Shown here in pieces: positions 25,085-36,346 of a stretch of DNA of 64,000 bases. The position numbers and the translations under genes are program-made. The notes under the pieces were generated by a model that was not told the origin of the DNA, did no database searches, and saw only the letters and a list, made by a program, of their open reading frames with translations. Position 1 is the first letter of the stretch; every line of letters begins with the position of its first letter. The stretch comes from Heterohyrax brucei (taxonomy: Eukaryota > Chordata > Mammalia > Hyracoidea > Procaviidae), in NCBI GenBank assembly GCA_028571685.1, contig CM053146.1:18511431-18575430 (forward strand), read 5' to 3'.

Positions 25085-25585
25085 TTCACCAGATTGAGTC
25101 TAGCACAACTAGATGGTGCTTGGCCATCACCACTGACTGCTTTGACAGGGATCACAACAGAAAGAAAAACGTAGGACAAACGTCAAACACAAGAAAAAAG
25201 ACCAGAATTATTAGTCTGAGAGAGACAGGAGAAACCCCAAGAGTATGGCCCCTGGACACCCTTTCAACTCAGTACTGAGTTCCCTTCTTAGGTCTACCCT
25301 TCAGCTAAAGATTAGACAAACCTATAAAAGAATACACATAATTCGACCATGTATACGAGACTAAATGGTTGCACCAGGCCAGAGGCAAGGATGAGAATGC
25401 AAGAGGAGACCAGAAAGCTAGTCAAATGGAAATGCAGAATCCAAGGTCAAGAAGGGGAGTGTTGACAGGTTGCAGGGTTGGCAACCAACGTCACAAGACA
25501 GTATGTGTATTAATTGTTTAATGAGAAATGAATTTGCTCTATAAACCTTCACCTAAAGCATGCACATACACACACACAAAAGATT
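25085..25585 (+). mobile_element. L1 3' UTR tail (class 1), 5'-truncated
   Basis: 'agtctagcacaactagatgg', 'ccatcaccactgactgc' and the closing 'cacctaaagcatgcacatac' match the tail at 19880-20735. It is inserted in the older L1. Confidence 0.7.
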
Positions 25586-25647
25586 ACAGTCTTGGAACCT
25601 CTATGGGGGCAGTTCTGTTCTTCCCCACAGAGTATTTAAAACCAGCA

Positions 25648-25806
25648 ATACCAAACCCACTGCTGTCAAGTTAATTCTGACTCACAGCAACCCTATAGGA
25701 CAGAAAAGAGCTGCTCCATAGTTTTCAAAGAGCACCTGGTAGATTCCAACTGCCAACCTTTTGGTTAGCAGCTGTAGCACTTAACCAGTACAACACCAGG
25801 GTTTCC
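25648..25806 (-). repeat. Afrotherian SINE (minus)
   Basis: Read left to right: 'ccactgctgtcaagttaattctgactc', 'ccaaccttttggttagcagc', 'caccagggtttcc'. A short scrap of a second copy lies at about 25590-25640. Confidence 0.92.
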
Positions 25807-25824
25807 CACACAGTGATAACTGGA

Positions 25825-25995
25825 ATCATCTCAAGGGTACACAACAACAATGGAGAAATGGGGAGTGATTTCTAATGAGCACAGGGTCTTTTGGGGGGGA
25901 TGAAAGTGTAACTGAGACTATTGAATTGTACACCTTCAATGGGTGAACTGTATGGCATATGAATTATATGTCAACAAAGCTTCTTCCAAAAAAAT
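25825..25995 (+). repeat. Old L1 3' end (L1M-type)
   Basis: 'gaattgtacaccttcaatgggtgaactgtatgg' followed by 'atatgtcaacaaagc' is the well-known 3' end of old mammalian L1s. Confidence 0.75.
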
Positions 25996-26199
25996 GTATA
26001 AGATAATCAAAGAAGTCTGAAGATGGATAGGCTAGCGGATGGCATTAAGAAACTACTGATAATTGTTCAGGTGTATTAGGTTTGTGGCTCTGTTTATAAA
26101 AGGGAATTGTGTTTTATAAAAGCTACATTGATGAAATTATTAAAATAACACTCTTGATCCCACTGATCTTTAAATATCACCCCATTTTTCCAAACTCCT

Positions 26200-26653
26200 T
26201 CCCTGAAATCATGTATCCTGCTTTCTCCTACCATTCTGTTTTATACCCACTACTAGGCTTTCATCCTTACCACTCCAATGCTATAGTCAATGCTCAAGTC
26301 TCAGTTCTCATTTTCATGATGTGTCAACAATAGACAAGGTTGTAATTCTTTGAACATACCTCCTTCCCCTCCAGTTTGTACTCTTTTCATGGTTCCCTTT
26401 ACTTATTGGCTGCTGTTTCCTTAGCTTGTTTTGTCCATCTCCAATCCCTAAATACTGGACTGCCACAAGGCTCAGTCCTTGGATACCTTTTTAAAATTGG
26501 TATCTTTCCCTTAGCATAACACCATTTCATTGCTTACCATCTACATACTGATGACGCCTAAATTTACATCTCCAACACTGACGTTTCTTCTCAATTTCTC
26601 ACTCACATATCTTGTGCCTTCTTGGAATTTCCACGTGGATATTTAGTAACATT
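26200..26653 (+). repeat. Ancient L2 LINE, reverse transcriptase part
   Basis: 'ctggactgccacaaggctcagtccttgg' at about 26455 encodes the L2 RT motif LPQGSVLG. 'acatactgatgacgcc' at about 26544 is the decayed active site. The left edge is uncertain. Confidence 0.65.
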
Positions 26654-27041
26654 TGTTAAAAACTGAACTATGTCCCCCCAGATAGGTGTTGTATACTAAC
26701 CCCTATGCCCGTGCATGTAACTCATGTGGAAATATGGTTTCTTGTATGTTAATGAGGTCCCATCAGTGTAGATGTGTCTTAAATCTACTCACTTTTGAGA
26801 CATAAAAGGAACGGATTAGACACAGAGAAGCACAAATACAGCATGCCACATGGAGACTGCCAAGGAATCAAGAAATGTCATCTCTGCAGAAAATGAAGAG
26901 ATTGTCCTTTAGAGATGGCAGAGAGTATTCATCTAGAGCTGGCACCCAGAATTTGAACTGCAAGCTTCCTAGACTGTGAGAGGATATTTCTGTTCCTTTA
27001 AACCACCTACTTTTTTTTTCTTTCACAACTGAGCTAAAAAA
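26654..27041 (+). repeat. MaLR-type (MLT1/MST-like) solo LTR
   Basis: 'aaactgaactatgtccccccagataggtg' near the start and 'cacccagaatttgaactgcaagcttcctagactgtgagagg' near the end are typical of MaLR LTRs. 'aacat' on both sides may be its 5-bp TSD. It splits the L2. Confidence 0.7.
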
Positions 27042-28110
27042 CTAACATCTCCAAAACTGGATTTCTTATTTTCTCCTATTCCCAACCTGCTTTTTTCCAG
27101 TCCTGCCAACTTGAGTAAATGGCAATTCCATCCTTGAAATTGCTGGGTATTGCAGGTATCTTCTTCCCTTTTTCTGCATCCTACAATTGATTCAGAAAAT
27201 TGTAAGTGCTATCCTCTGAATATGTGTGATTCTGACTCCTCTTTCCTCCACTGCTTGCACCCTGACTCAAGCTGCACTTGCCTCTCACTTGCAGTCCTGC
27301 AACAGACTCCTAAGTGTTTCTTTCCCTGCTTCCAATCTATTCTTAAAAAGACAGTCAAAGTGATTCCTCAAAAATATGTCACATCATGTTACCTCTCTGC
27401 TCAAGGCCTTTCAACTTCACTCAGTAAAAGCCAAAATCCTTATAAGGTCTTAAGTTCCTACAAAATTTGGCATTCTGTTAGCTCTCTTATCTCATTTCCT
27501 ACTTTTTCCCTTCTATACTGTTTCTGCCACTTTGGCCTTCTTTTCTTCCCTAGATTGTTCCTACATTAGAAAATCCTTACATTTCTTTTCTCTTTATATG
27601 GAATGCTCTTCCTTAGATAAAGCACATTTCTTGCTCCCTCACTTCCTTTGGGTCTTTGCTTCATTTGCCTTCTCAGTGGGCCCTTCCTTCCACTGAAAAG
27701 ACATTACTTAAACAGAAATCTCTTTCCCTACCCTCCATAAATTAATAAACAAAATCCAAACCTACTGCCATAAGTTTGATTCAAATTCATAGCAACCTTA
27801 TATGACAGAGTAGAACTGCCCTATAGAGTTTTTCAGGAAGTGCCCGATGGATTTGAATGGTTGATTTTTTGGTTAGTAGCTGTGGCACTTAACTACTTAA
27901 GGCATCAGGGTTTCCTCCTTACTCTTAGCTCTATTTCTCTTTTCCCTACTCATTATTTTTCTTTCACAAGACTTATCCTGACATTTTACTTATTAGTTTA
28001 TTTTCTATCTTTCGACCCTATGATGGCAGGGATTTTTACTGCTCTACAAAGTGTTTGGTGCATAGCGAATACTACTATTTGTCGAGCATAAAATGACACT
28101 TATGATGCAC
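27042..28110 (+). repeat. Ancient L2 LINE, 3' part
   Basis: L2 resumes with 'ctccaaaactggatttc', then 'caaagtgattcctcaaaaatatgtcacatc', 'gaatgctcttccttagat' and 'gggtctttgcttcatttgcc'. After a SINE it continues with 'atgatggcagggatttttactg' to 'gtgtttggtgcatagc'. Confidence 0.8.
27757..27915 (-). repeat. Afrotherian SINE (minus) inside L2
   Basis: 'ctactgccataagtttgattc', 'agcaaccttatatgacagag' and 'ggcatcagggtttcc' identify a diverged copy. Confidence 0.88.
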
Positions 28111-28164
28111 ATATATTCTCTGCTGTTTTAACTGCATTAGTTTCAAGAGTTTTTGTGCTTGGGA

Positions 28165-28701
28165 TATCATTGCTGATGTCAGATGGATCCTGGCTAAAAA
28201 CAGAGAATACTAGAGAGATGTTTACTTGTGTTTTACTGAGTAAGCAATTGAATCCGACTGCATGGATCATAACAAATTATAGGTAACATTTTGAAGAACA
28301 GGAATTCCACAACACTTAATTGTGCTCACGTAGAAACTGTACACAGATCAAGAGGCAGCTGCTTGAACAGAACAAGAAAATTCTTCATGATTTAAAATCA
28401 GGAACTGTGTATGTCAGCATTGTACCCTTTCACTATACTTTCTTGATCTGTATGTTAAGCAAATAATTTGAGAAGCTGGACTATATGAAGAACGGGGCAC
28501 ATCAGGACTGGAGAAAGACTCATCAACAACCTTGGTTATGGAGATGATACAACCTTGCTTGCTGAAAGTAAAGAAGACTTGAAGTGCTTACTAATGGACA
28601 CCAGAGACTGTAGCCTTCAGTCTGGATTATACCTCAAAATAAAAGTTGTCAAGGACTTCATTTTACTTGGATCCACAATCAATGACCATGAAAGGAGCAG
28701 C
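28165..28701 (+). mobile_element. RTE/BovB-type LINE, plus strand, left part
   Basis: 'gctgatgtcagatggatcctggc' pairs with the complement of 24480-24520 in the minus-strand copy. 'gtagccttcagtctggattatacctc' and 'gttgtcaaggacttcatttta' match the C-terminal region. It is interrupted by an L1 tail. Confidence 0.85.
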
Positions 28702-29095
28702 AAAGAAATCAAACAATGGCCTGAGGGTTCCCCTGGGAGCATGGCCCCTGGACCTGATGTGGCCTCTTCATAAATCATTACTGTGGTCAACTTCTTAGAC
28801 AGGAATGGACTGGACTCGGCAACACAGAGTGCCCATATCATGTGTGCACTTCATGGTTCCATGCATCTACAGGATGTTGCCCTACTGGCCTCTTACTAGA
28901 GGGGAGTGGAGAGGGTGGAGAAGAGGGGACAGGAGATTATTAAGAGGATATGATACATGTAGAACAGAAAGAAGGAGTGTGCTGTCACTGGGTAGAGAAC
29001 AGCAGGAGCTGTACATAAGCAGGTATGCAAATTTAAACTGGATTATACACTTTCATTCAATTACAATAAATAAATAAAATATCAAAAAAATCAAA
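28702..29095 (+). mobile_element. L1 3' UTR tail (class 2) inserted in RTE, with TSD
   Basis: The tail covers 28714-29083 ('gggagcatggcccctggacc' to 'caataaataaataaaat'). It is flanked by 'aaagaaatcaaa' (28702-28713) and 'aaaaaaatcaaa' (29084-29095), with the L1 poly(A) before the right copy. Confidence 0.88.
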
Positions 29096-29632
29096 AGACA
29101 TATTGCACTAGGCAAATCTACTGCAAGAGACTTCTTTAAAGTGTTAAAAATCAAAGATGTCATTTTGATGACTAAGATGTACCTGACCCAAGCCACAGAT
29201 AGTTTCAACTGCCTCATATACACGTGAAAGCTTGACGATGAATAAGGAAGACCAAAGAATTGAAATATTTGAATTACAGTGTTGATGAGGAATATTGAAT
29301 ATACCTCAGACTGCCAGGAGAATGTACAAAACTGCCTCGGAAGTACAGCCAGAATGTTCCTTAGAAGCAAGGACGGAGGGACTTTGTCTCATGTACTTTG
29401 CACATGTTATCTATCAAGAGAGAGCACCCCCTGGAGAAGAACTTCATGTCTGGTAAAGTAGAAGATCAATTAAAAAAAGGAAGACCCTCAACAAGATGGG
29501 ATGACAGTGGATGCAATGGGTTCAAACACAGCAGTGACTGTAAGGATGCTGCCATACTGGGTAGTATTTCATTCTGTTGTACATAGAGTTGCGATGAGTC
29601 TGAACCAACTCGAGGGCACTTAACAATACAAC
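29096..29632 (+). mobile_element. RTE/BovB-type LINE, right part and 3' end
   Basis: It carries on from 28701: 'cttctttaaagtgttaaaaatc', 'aagcaaggacggagggac', 'ggtaaagtagaagatcaatt'. It ends with 'gttgcgatgagtctgaaccaactcgagggcacttaacaatac', the RTE 3' end. Coding frames are broken. Confidence 0.88.
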
Positions 29633-29654
29633 ATTTATATTCAAAAAAGATCCA

Positions 29655-29812
29655 TTTCTGGGAAGTCAATTCTGACTCATAGCAATCCTACAGGACAGAG
29701 CAGAACTACCACATGGAGTTTCCAACAAGTGCCTGGTGGATTCAAACTGCCAAACTTTCTTCAGGTCAGCAGCTGTAACACTCAACTGCTGTGCCACTAG
29801 GGTTTCCAACTT
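29655..29812 (-). repeat. Afrotherian SINE (minus)
   Basis: 'gaagtcaattctgactcatagcaatcctac' through 'gccactagggtttcc', a near-complete short form. Confidence 0.92.
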
Positions 29813-31500
29813 ACATAAAGCAGTAGTATAATGCCCAGTGTATCTTAAGGCCTTCGTAAATGTTTTATAGAACAGGAGTATGTATTCAGCTTCCACTGCC
29901 ACAGTCACTTTGTGAAACAGTGCTTTCACCATGTTGCTTCCTCTAAACAAGAACCTGAAACAGTATTTATCAAGTGTGGATTTCTTTACTGGGTTTCAAA
30001 ATCTCCCCCTTCCTACTTCTCAGACTTTACTTACCAGAGTTGCTTGTATCTTTTTTTTCCCCATTTCACTTAGACTGCTCTCTTGATTACCTTCTCAGCA
30101 TATCACTGACTGCCTAGGGACTTTTTACCCATGACGTTTCTTTGCAATGCTCTTTCATCATTTCATCCATTTCAAAAGTTTGTTTGTACTATGTACAAAA
30201 GATGTCACCTTTCCTAAATCCAACCTGCAGTCATGTCCTCCATGCTCTCTCCTTCAAAACACAGGAGTTTCCCTTTTCTGCACTCCTGAAAGGTCTAAAC
30301 ATGCCTTTACTTTAGCTTAGTCTCTCCAACCATACCAACTCGATCCCTCATGATCAGCGGCATTATCTCAGAGTTCACCTGTACCTCCCAACATATACAC
30401 ACCCTACCAACTCCGAGACGAGACAGGCACACAGTAACGCCCAGTGGATGCACTGGTTATCAGTATGGGGGAAGTCAGCTCACACTTACTGAGCAGAAAA
30501 TTAATAACATACGTCTTTCACTTAAGAGTCTTCTTATCCAGGAACCAGTATTAACCAGAAAGCCTGGCCCAAACTGCAATAGCCTGCCAGGAACTGCTCT
30601 ACAGCACTGTAAATTTGTCTTTTCCTACTAGAAAAACAGCAAAATATTACTCCCTGGTTAAACGTAAAAGACTCTAGGTTCTCCAAAGGTAAACGTCATT
30701 AAGTGTCATGGCTGCAGGTAGGTGGAGGGCCAAATTATCAGAAGCCAGCCAGAAGTAACCTGATATAGGCAGTCCCGACCTTACTACTACAGGGGTTATC
30801 ACTGAACTTTTTTGTACCTCTTAACTTGGTAGCATGTACTACATACGATGTTGCATTCTCAGATGTTCTGCAAGCAAATGGTCAAAGATGAGATTCTTAA
30901 AGATATTGATAATAAAAGACAACAATAATAAAAAAAAGAGGTACGACAGAACCTACTTAGCATGAACTTGTAGGAATGGAATCCCATCAGTAAGTCGTGG
31001 ACTACCTATACTACTTGATATCACTAAGGGGGGAAGGAAGTGGGGTCACTCAATCACTTTAACAGCCAATGGTTGATCTTCTATTCTTCTCACTCGTCTT
31101 TATCAACCTATGGTAACGAGCTTACATCCTGCCATTTGCTTTTTTTCCCCTGAAATCAGAATAGTCTCTCTATATGCATCTAGAAGAGCTGCTCAGAATA
31201 AACCTTATGTTACACTTTAAATTTTGATTAATTTTAGCACATCATGAGTTTCTAAGAGACAGCTTACATCAAAAGCTTTCAATCTTGAAATACCAGCAAG
31301 CGTGGGCGTTTGAAGCAACAAAACCATGTGTCTTTTAGGTTTCTCCCTACAATTTGCAGTTTTTTCCCCCCTACCTCCAAAACTACCCTATGAATTATCA
31401 GAGAGTAACGGGCAAGGGAAGATCGAAGGAGCGTTATTTCTAGAGATGCTTAAGAAAGTGATTCTGGCTGGAAGTCCCCAGGATCTTACAGGCTTTGCAA
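29813..31500. other. Repeat-poor sequence upstream of the CpG-rich promoter
   Basis: I recognise no repeat or gene in this stretch. Short open frames look incidental. It is plausibly upstream flank of the gene starting near 32.2 kb. Confidence 0.45.
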
Positions 31501-32124
31501 GGGAGATTCCGCTCCCAACAGGATAAAGAATCATCAAGAGGTTGTGCTTCCGGCACAAGTGTTCGCGCCTGCTCGAAAGGAAAGAGTGGAGGCACAGTCT
31601 TACTACGGGAAGTCACAGGGCAGAATTTCCTTTATCGAAATTCCTAGTTGGGGAGCCCGACACAGTAACCCAGAAGTGAAAACTTTCTGCTATTAGACTT
31701 CTCTCAGGTATTAGACTCCGACCAAACGAAGTTCTAAACGGAAAGATTTTTACTGAGGTTTTCCTGACTCCTCTTAGATTTTCTTACCACACTTCCAGAC
31801 TTCTGGTGCCCTATTTCTGTGGCCACTCAAATCCGACTCTCGAGATCTAGCACGAGTTTTGTCGCAACTCCTCGAAGGGGTGAACTACACTTGGCCACCC
31901 GTTCCTTAAAGAACATTTTCCTGTACGGATCCCAATCAGGGTCAACTAGCGTTCTCCAAAAAGGAAATAACGTTCGCAGTTTTCAACTCCCGAAATCCAA
32001 CGCAGCCAAGCTGGCGCCCGCACGGAGCATTACCACAGAGAGGCAGTCACCTCTCTGGTCTCAGTTTACATTCTCTATGGTCAAATCGGGTAGGTGGCTG
32101 TAAGGAGAAAAAGAGAGACTGTAG

Positions 32125-32135
32125 TGCGCAGGCGC
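32125..32135. promoter_or_regulatory. Probable NRF1 site
   Basis: TGCGCAGGCGC is close to the palindromic NRF1 consensus and lies about 110 bp before the candidate start codon. Confidence 0.6.
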
Positions 32136-32235
32136 CCTCGGTTTTTTTTTTTTTTAACCCTCTGCACCGAGCTTGTAACCTCATTGGGGTGGAGAAGAGA
32201 AGGCGGTGGCTGTCTGGTGCGCAGCGGCAGCAGTC

Positions 32236-32250
32236 ATGAATGATACGGCT
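32236..32250 (+). CDS. Candidate first coding exon (Met-Asn-Asp-Thr-Ala), gene unidentified
   Basis: The ATG at 32236 has G at -3 and A at +4, a fair initiation context, and lies in the CpG-rich promoter. Five codons are followed at once by 'gtaagtat' (from 32251), a near-perfect splice donor in phase 0. A very short first coding exon in a CpG island is a common vertebrate arrangement. I do not recognise the gene from five residues. RPS24 also starts Met-Asn-Asp-Thr, but the fifth residue differs and I see no terminal oligopyrimidine start, so I do not assign it. No second exon is recognisable before 64000, so intron 1 would exceed 31 kb. Confidence 0.45.
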
Positions 32251-33634
32251 GTAAGTATCCGACTAGAGCTGGGAGGTTTACAGCAGAGCCGTCTGAGGTC
32301 TCGACTTCCCCTCTCCGCGGTATAGGAGCCGGGTCTGGGTGAGGGGATGTCCCGCTCTGTCATCGGCTCTTGGGTGCACTTTGGGGGAGGGGGCCGCTCT
32401 TAGGTGGGAACTAGGACGGGGAGCTGGCTGGTAGGCTGTTTATCCAACCAGCCGGTCGCTGATCCCAGGCTGCTTTGCAGGGGGGGGTGGTGCGGTTCTG
32501 GGGTCAGCCGGGCTTTGTGTACTCTTCTGCCTCTCCCAGACCCCACCCCAGCCCCCTTCCTGACCCAAGTCTCCGCGGCCGCGTCGGAGAAGCCGGCGGG
32601 CTCCAGATTGTGTTTGAAAGGAGCGTGGTACTGCGAGGAGAGGGAGTGAGGGGGAGAAACCCACAACTAGTCTTCTGAGAGTGACGGGTGTGGAGAAAGA
32701 TCTAGAGAGGGAAGGGGTGCTGAGGAGGCGAGCGGCCGTGGCTCCCAGCCGGGCCAGACAAAAGCTAAGCGAGAGGTACCGCGCGGAGCAGCGCGCCGGG
32801 CGGGATGTGGAGGGTCCCCTTCGTCCTTGAAGGCCCTTTGCTTAGATAGCTTCTTCCCCAAGCTGAGAAAGCGGACAAGTGCTGAGTTAAGCCTTGTACA
32901 GCTTCTTCAACTTGCCTTTGTTGTTCTTTGGTATTGGCAGAGGAGCTCTGACGAAGATGCGTGTGTGATCTTGCACGTTAGCCTGGTTGGGTACAATGGA
33001 GCTAATCGAATTTGGCTTTGCATTTTCTGAGCTGTTAGGCTGAATATGGGGATCCTAGAGTTTAATTTGTTACATAATGTAGCCAGAATAGTTGTGTTTT
33101 ATTTTTTTTCTAAAAATCAAAAGAATCTAGGTGGAGCCTTAAAGTACCTCGTGTTTCATCTGAGTTCAGTTCCACAACCTCTGTAATGGAGTTCCTTTAT
33201 TAAATATTGACCATTCGTAGGAACTGAGTTTTTAAGTAATTTCAGTGTAAGTTTACACAGTTAATTGTGTTCCCGTTTAACAGTTACTACACAACTGTTC
33301 AGTGAAGTTTACATTTTTCACAGTGTGTCATCATTTTTATTAATTTTGTTCTGAATGTTCCGTTTCTAGTAATGTAATTTCCCTGCCCCTTTACTCTTTC
33401 ATCTTTGCCTGTAAGTAATTGTTGATCATTTGGGTCTTAGAACCAGGTAGACTTGTAAACATGTTACTGGAATTTGTAAATGTGGCAATAAAAGCTTCAT
33501 GTTCTCTAGTGTGTTAGGAGCGGTGATGCTGAAGAGTCAGAAGTCAGAAATGTTTGTGTGTGCCGTGTTGGGGTGGCACAGTCCAGTATCCATTCTAGCT
33601 TTTGAATTTGTTGTTTTTATTGCTATTATGATTG

Positions 33635-33760
33635 GTGACATTTACTGAGCTCTTGGTATGTACCTGGCAAGTGAACTTGCTGAGGGATCCTGGATAGTAT
33701 TTTGTCTGCTCATCAAGCCAGTGGGAGAATAGAAACATTGACACAGAGACAGTAAAGATA
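33635..33760 (-). repeat. MIR fragment (minus)
   Basis: 'catttactgagctcttggtatgtacctggc' then '...agacagtaaag' resembles a reverse-oriented MIR 3' half. Confidence 0.6.
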
Positions 33761-34106
33761 AAAATAACACGGCCTGACTGTTTATTTTCTACATTTGCTA
33801 AGAACGATATAAATTTTTGTGAACTGGTTGCTTATTCATCCTTGTAAAATTGTAATCACAATTTTTAAGCAGTTGCTACTTAACTCTGTGTGTATAATTC
33901 AGTGTAGCATTGTGTTTTACAAGTTTTCAGTCAAAGCTTTTAGTTTGGCCAACTAAGATTAACTAAAGTTAGAACTCTGAAGAGACTTTGGAAGTGGTAC
34001 AGGTGTTGAGTATTGTATCTCCATGTTAGAACTGAAGTTAGAAATACAGAAAAGGATTTTGCTAACTTTACCTTGTAAATTTATGTTGAAATTGAAAATT
34101 CGGATC

Positions 34107-34158
34107 TGCCTTCTTTCTTGATGGCATGGAGATTTTCTAGGCCACTTTGTAGTGTCAT
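34107..34158 (+). repeat. 52-bp direct repeat, copy 1
   Basis: The sequence from 'tgccttctttcttgatggca' to 'tttgtagtgtcat' recurs exactly at 35042-35093. Flanks are unrelated. Confidence 0.95.
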
Positions 34159-35041
34159 TTTTAAATTACCTACAGACAACTGTATTTATGGGAAATAGGT
34201 AAATGTTTTATTGTACTGATAGCAAACAAACGTCTGAAGCTTGTGTTAGGCTTCTGTAATCACTGATACAGTCAGGTTACTTCAAATAATGGGAACACTT
34301 TTTATAGAGCAGAGTTTCAGATCCTTGAAGTAATTAGACAGAAATGTTAAGAAATGGTTATCCAGAAGACCATTAAGTTTGTTCTGATATATTATACTTT
34401 GTTCACTGCTTTTGGATGTAGAGTTTTTGCTTCAGTATTTTGTTAATTCTTCTTTCTTATATAGGTCAGTCTCTTGATTTTTAAAGTTGAGTGAAATAGT
34501 TTCGTAGACCTAAGACTTAAAATAATTGTTTAAGACTCTGCTCATTCTTAAAGATCTTCCACTTAAAACTGTAGTGTTTTGTAGTAGTATTGGCAAATCT
34601 TATAATCATTGAAGGAGTTGTAAATTTTAGGACAGACCCCTTTGGATTATTAAAACAGTTTCCATAATGCTAGCCAGGTTTTCAAATGAATAATGGTGAC
34701 ATCTTTCACATGTTAGACAGTATCAAAGGGTAACAAATACTTAAAAACAGAGTAGCAAATAAAAGTCCCATAAAAAGACTAGAAAAGAAGAAGCATCTTT
34801 TAGTCTTATGAAACAAAACCAAAAAAATGAAAAAATCTTAAGCAGAGAGATCATTGACTACACAGCTTTTGGTTTCTAAACTATAATTTGTAAAAGTGAA
34901 CTTGTATTTCTGTACTCAGTGCCAGCAGGGATGTCTTCCACACACTGTGTATGTATGTTTGTTTGGCTAAATGATCTCTCCAGACATGTTAGCACCAGAA
35001 TTGACTGATTGTTTCTAGATGGGTCTTCATCATCCCAGGAG

Positions 35042-35093
35042 TGCCTTCTTTCTTGATGGCATGGAGATTTTCTAGGCCACTTTGTAGTGTCAT
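35042..35093 (+). repeat. 52-bp direct repeat, copy 2
   Basis: Identical to 34107-34158 and 935 bp downstream of it. Confidence 0.95.
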
Positions 35094-35391
35094 CTGTTGC
35101 TTACTATAGAACTTGTACACCACAAGTGGAAACTGTAAGATGTATGAAAGAATAAATTAAGTGAATCATAAATTATAATAATGGCATTTGAGCCTGGGAG
35201 GAGCAGCTAGAGGACCTGTAGTCCAGCATCCTACTTGATGTCTCCTCTCTTTCTGGTTATCAGTCCTAAAATGCATGCTTTTCTGTTACTGGACAAGACT
35301 GATGAATAGAAAAGGTTTTGGATTGTCAAAATATGCTCCCCTTCTTATACCTGTTTACTTTATACCCCTGGAAGTAACATAAGTCTGTTTC

Positions 35392-35548
35392 TTCTCCACA
35401 ACTCATTGTTGTCAAGTTAATTCTGACTCCTAGCAACCCTGTTGAACAGCATAGGACTGCCCCACAGGACTTCCAAAGAGCATCTGGTGGATTTGAACTG
35501 CTGACCTCTTGGTGGGAGCCATAGTTATTAACCACTGTGCCACCAAGG
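35392..35548 (-). repeat. Afrotherian SINE (minus)
   Basis: 'cattgttgtcaagttaattctgactcctagcaaccc' through 'accactgtgccaccaaggg'. Confidence 0.92.
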
Positions 35549-35919
35549 GCTGCTTTACATATAGTACTCTTTTGCATTTCCTAGGACAATCATCAGGTGC
35601 TAGGTACCAGGAAGGTACAGTTGAAAAAAATGTACACATACAGTCTATACCCTTCTGGGATTCAGTTTAGTAGGGAGACAGAAACATTCCAAATAGATGT
35701 GAATTAAGCTGGAGGTGTGCCAACAGTCCTAGATCCTTCGTCTCCTAGTTTAATAAGATTTTTCACCATGCTGTTTTTTTGGCATCCCTGTTTTATTAGT
35801 GTCTTTTAAATGCAGTGTCTGAAGTAAAACATAACTTGATGTGATCTGGCTTAACAGTATAGAGCTATTTTCTAAAGTTAGGAAACCAGCAGCAATCTAA
35901 AAAATATGTATTTTGTTGT

Positions 35920-36125
35920 GATTAAGTGAAAGTTTAGAATCCAAATCAATTTGCTCTAAAATCATATACACACGGCTCTGTGAACCCTAGTTGCTCTCCC
36001 AGTCCTGTGACAGCACGCTCATTTCTGCCCTGTGCTTCCTGTAGTCATCCGACCAACTCTTGTCTCTTCCTTTCCCCGTTCTCATCTCTTCTTTAGGGGA
36101 GCTGCTCCTAGAGTCTCATGTCTTA
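35920..36125 (-). repeat. L1 3' tail (class 1, minus), short
   Basis: 'ttaagtgaaagtttagaatccaaatcaattt' then 'ccagtcctgtgacagcacgctc' match the reverse of the class 1 L1 3' UTR, as at 42955 and 46020. Confidence 0.75.
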
Positions 36126-36184
36126 CAGAACAGTCCAGTTTTTGACACTATCAGCAGTTTTTAAACTTTGTTCTGTATTTGAGA

Positions 36185-36346
36185 TCTGCCCTGTGACTTT
36201 GGACCAATTAATTTTGCAGTTTTAGTGTCTTCTTTAAGCAGTTGGTGAGGGTAACTAATAGTACTGATAAGGTTGTTGTAAGGATTCAATGACATGGTTA
36301 TGCAGACTGTTAGAACAGTGCCTGACCTGTAGTAAGTAATACATAG
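36185..36346 (+). repeat. MIR fragment (plus)
   Basis: 'ctgccctgtgactttggacc', 'ggttgttgtaaggattcaatgac' and 'agaacagtgcctgacctgtagtaag' follow the MIR consensus in order. Confidence 0.85.

Larger units (their letters stand above)
31530..32860 (+). promoter_or_regulatory. CpG-rich promoter region
   Basis: CpG dinucleotides are frequent here and rare elsewhere in the window outside the ERV, and interspersed repeats are absent. An ETS-type site 'gcttccggc' is at 31546-31554 and an NRF1-type site 'tgcgcaggcgc' at 32125-32135. This fits a housekeeping-type promoter without a TATA box, feeding the exon at 32236. Transcription in the other direction is possible but I see no exon for it. Confidence 0.7.
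32861..35390 (+). other. Probable intron 1, proximal part
   Basis: AT-rich with few repeats: one MIR fragment near 33635 and a 52-bp direct repeat (34107-34158 and 35042-35093). I see no exon-like open frame with splice sites. Confidence 0.5.

Noticed and set aside
27150-27569. 139-codon Ser-rich frame
   Set aside because: It lies in ancient L2 sequence, matching the untranslated-looking L2 3' region, so it is chance.
31819-32103. 94-codon frame upstream of the candidate exon
   Set aside because: It lies in GC-rich promoter DNA where long frames occur by chance; no recognisable domain or splice logic.
32236-32250. Assignment of the exon to RPS24
   Set aside because: Only Met-Asn-Asp-Thr is shared; the fifth residue differs and no pyrimidine-rich ribosomal-protein start is visible.
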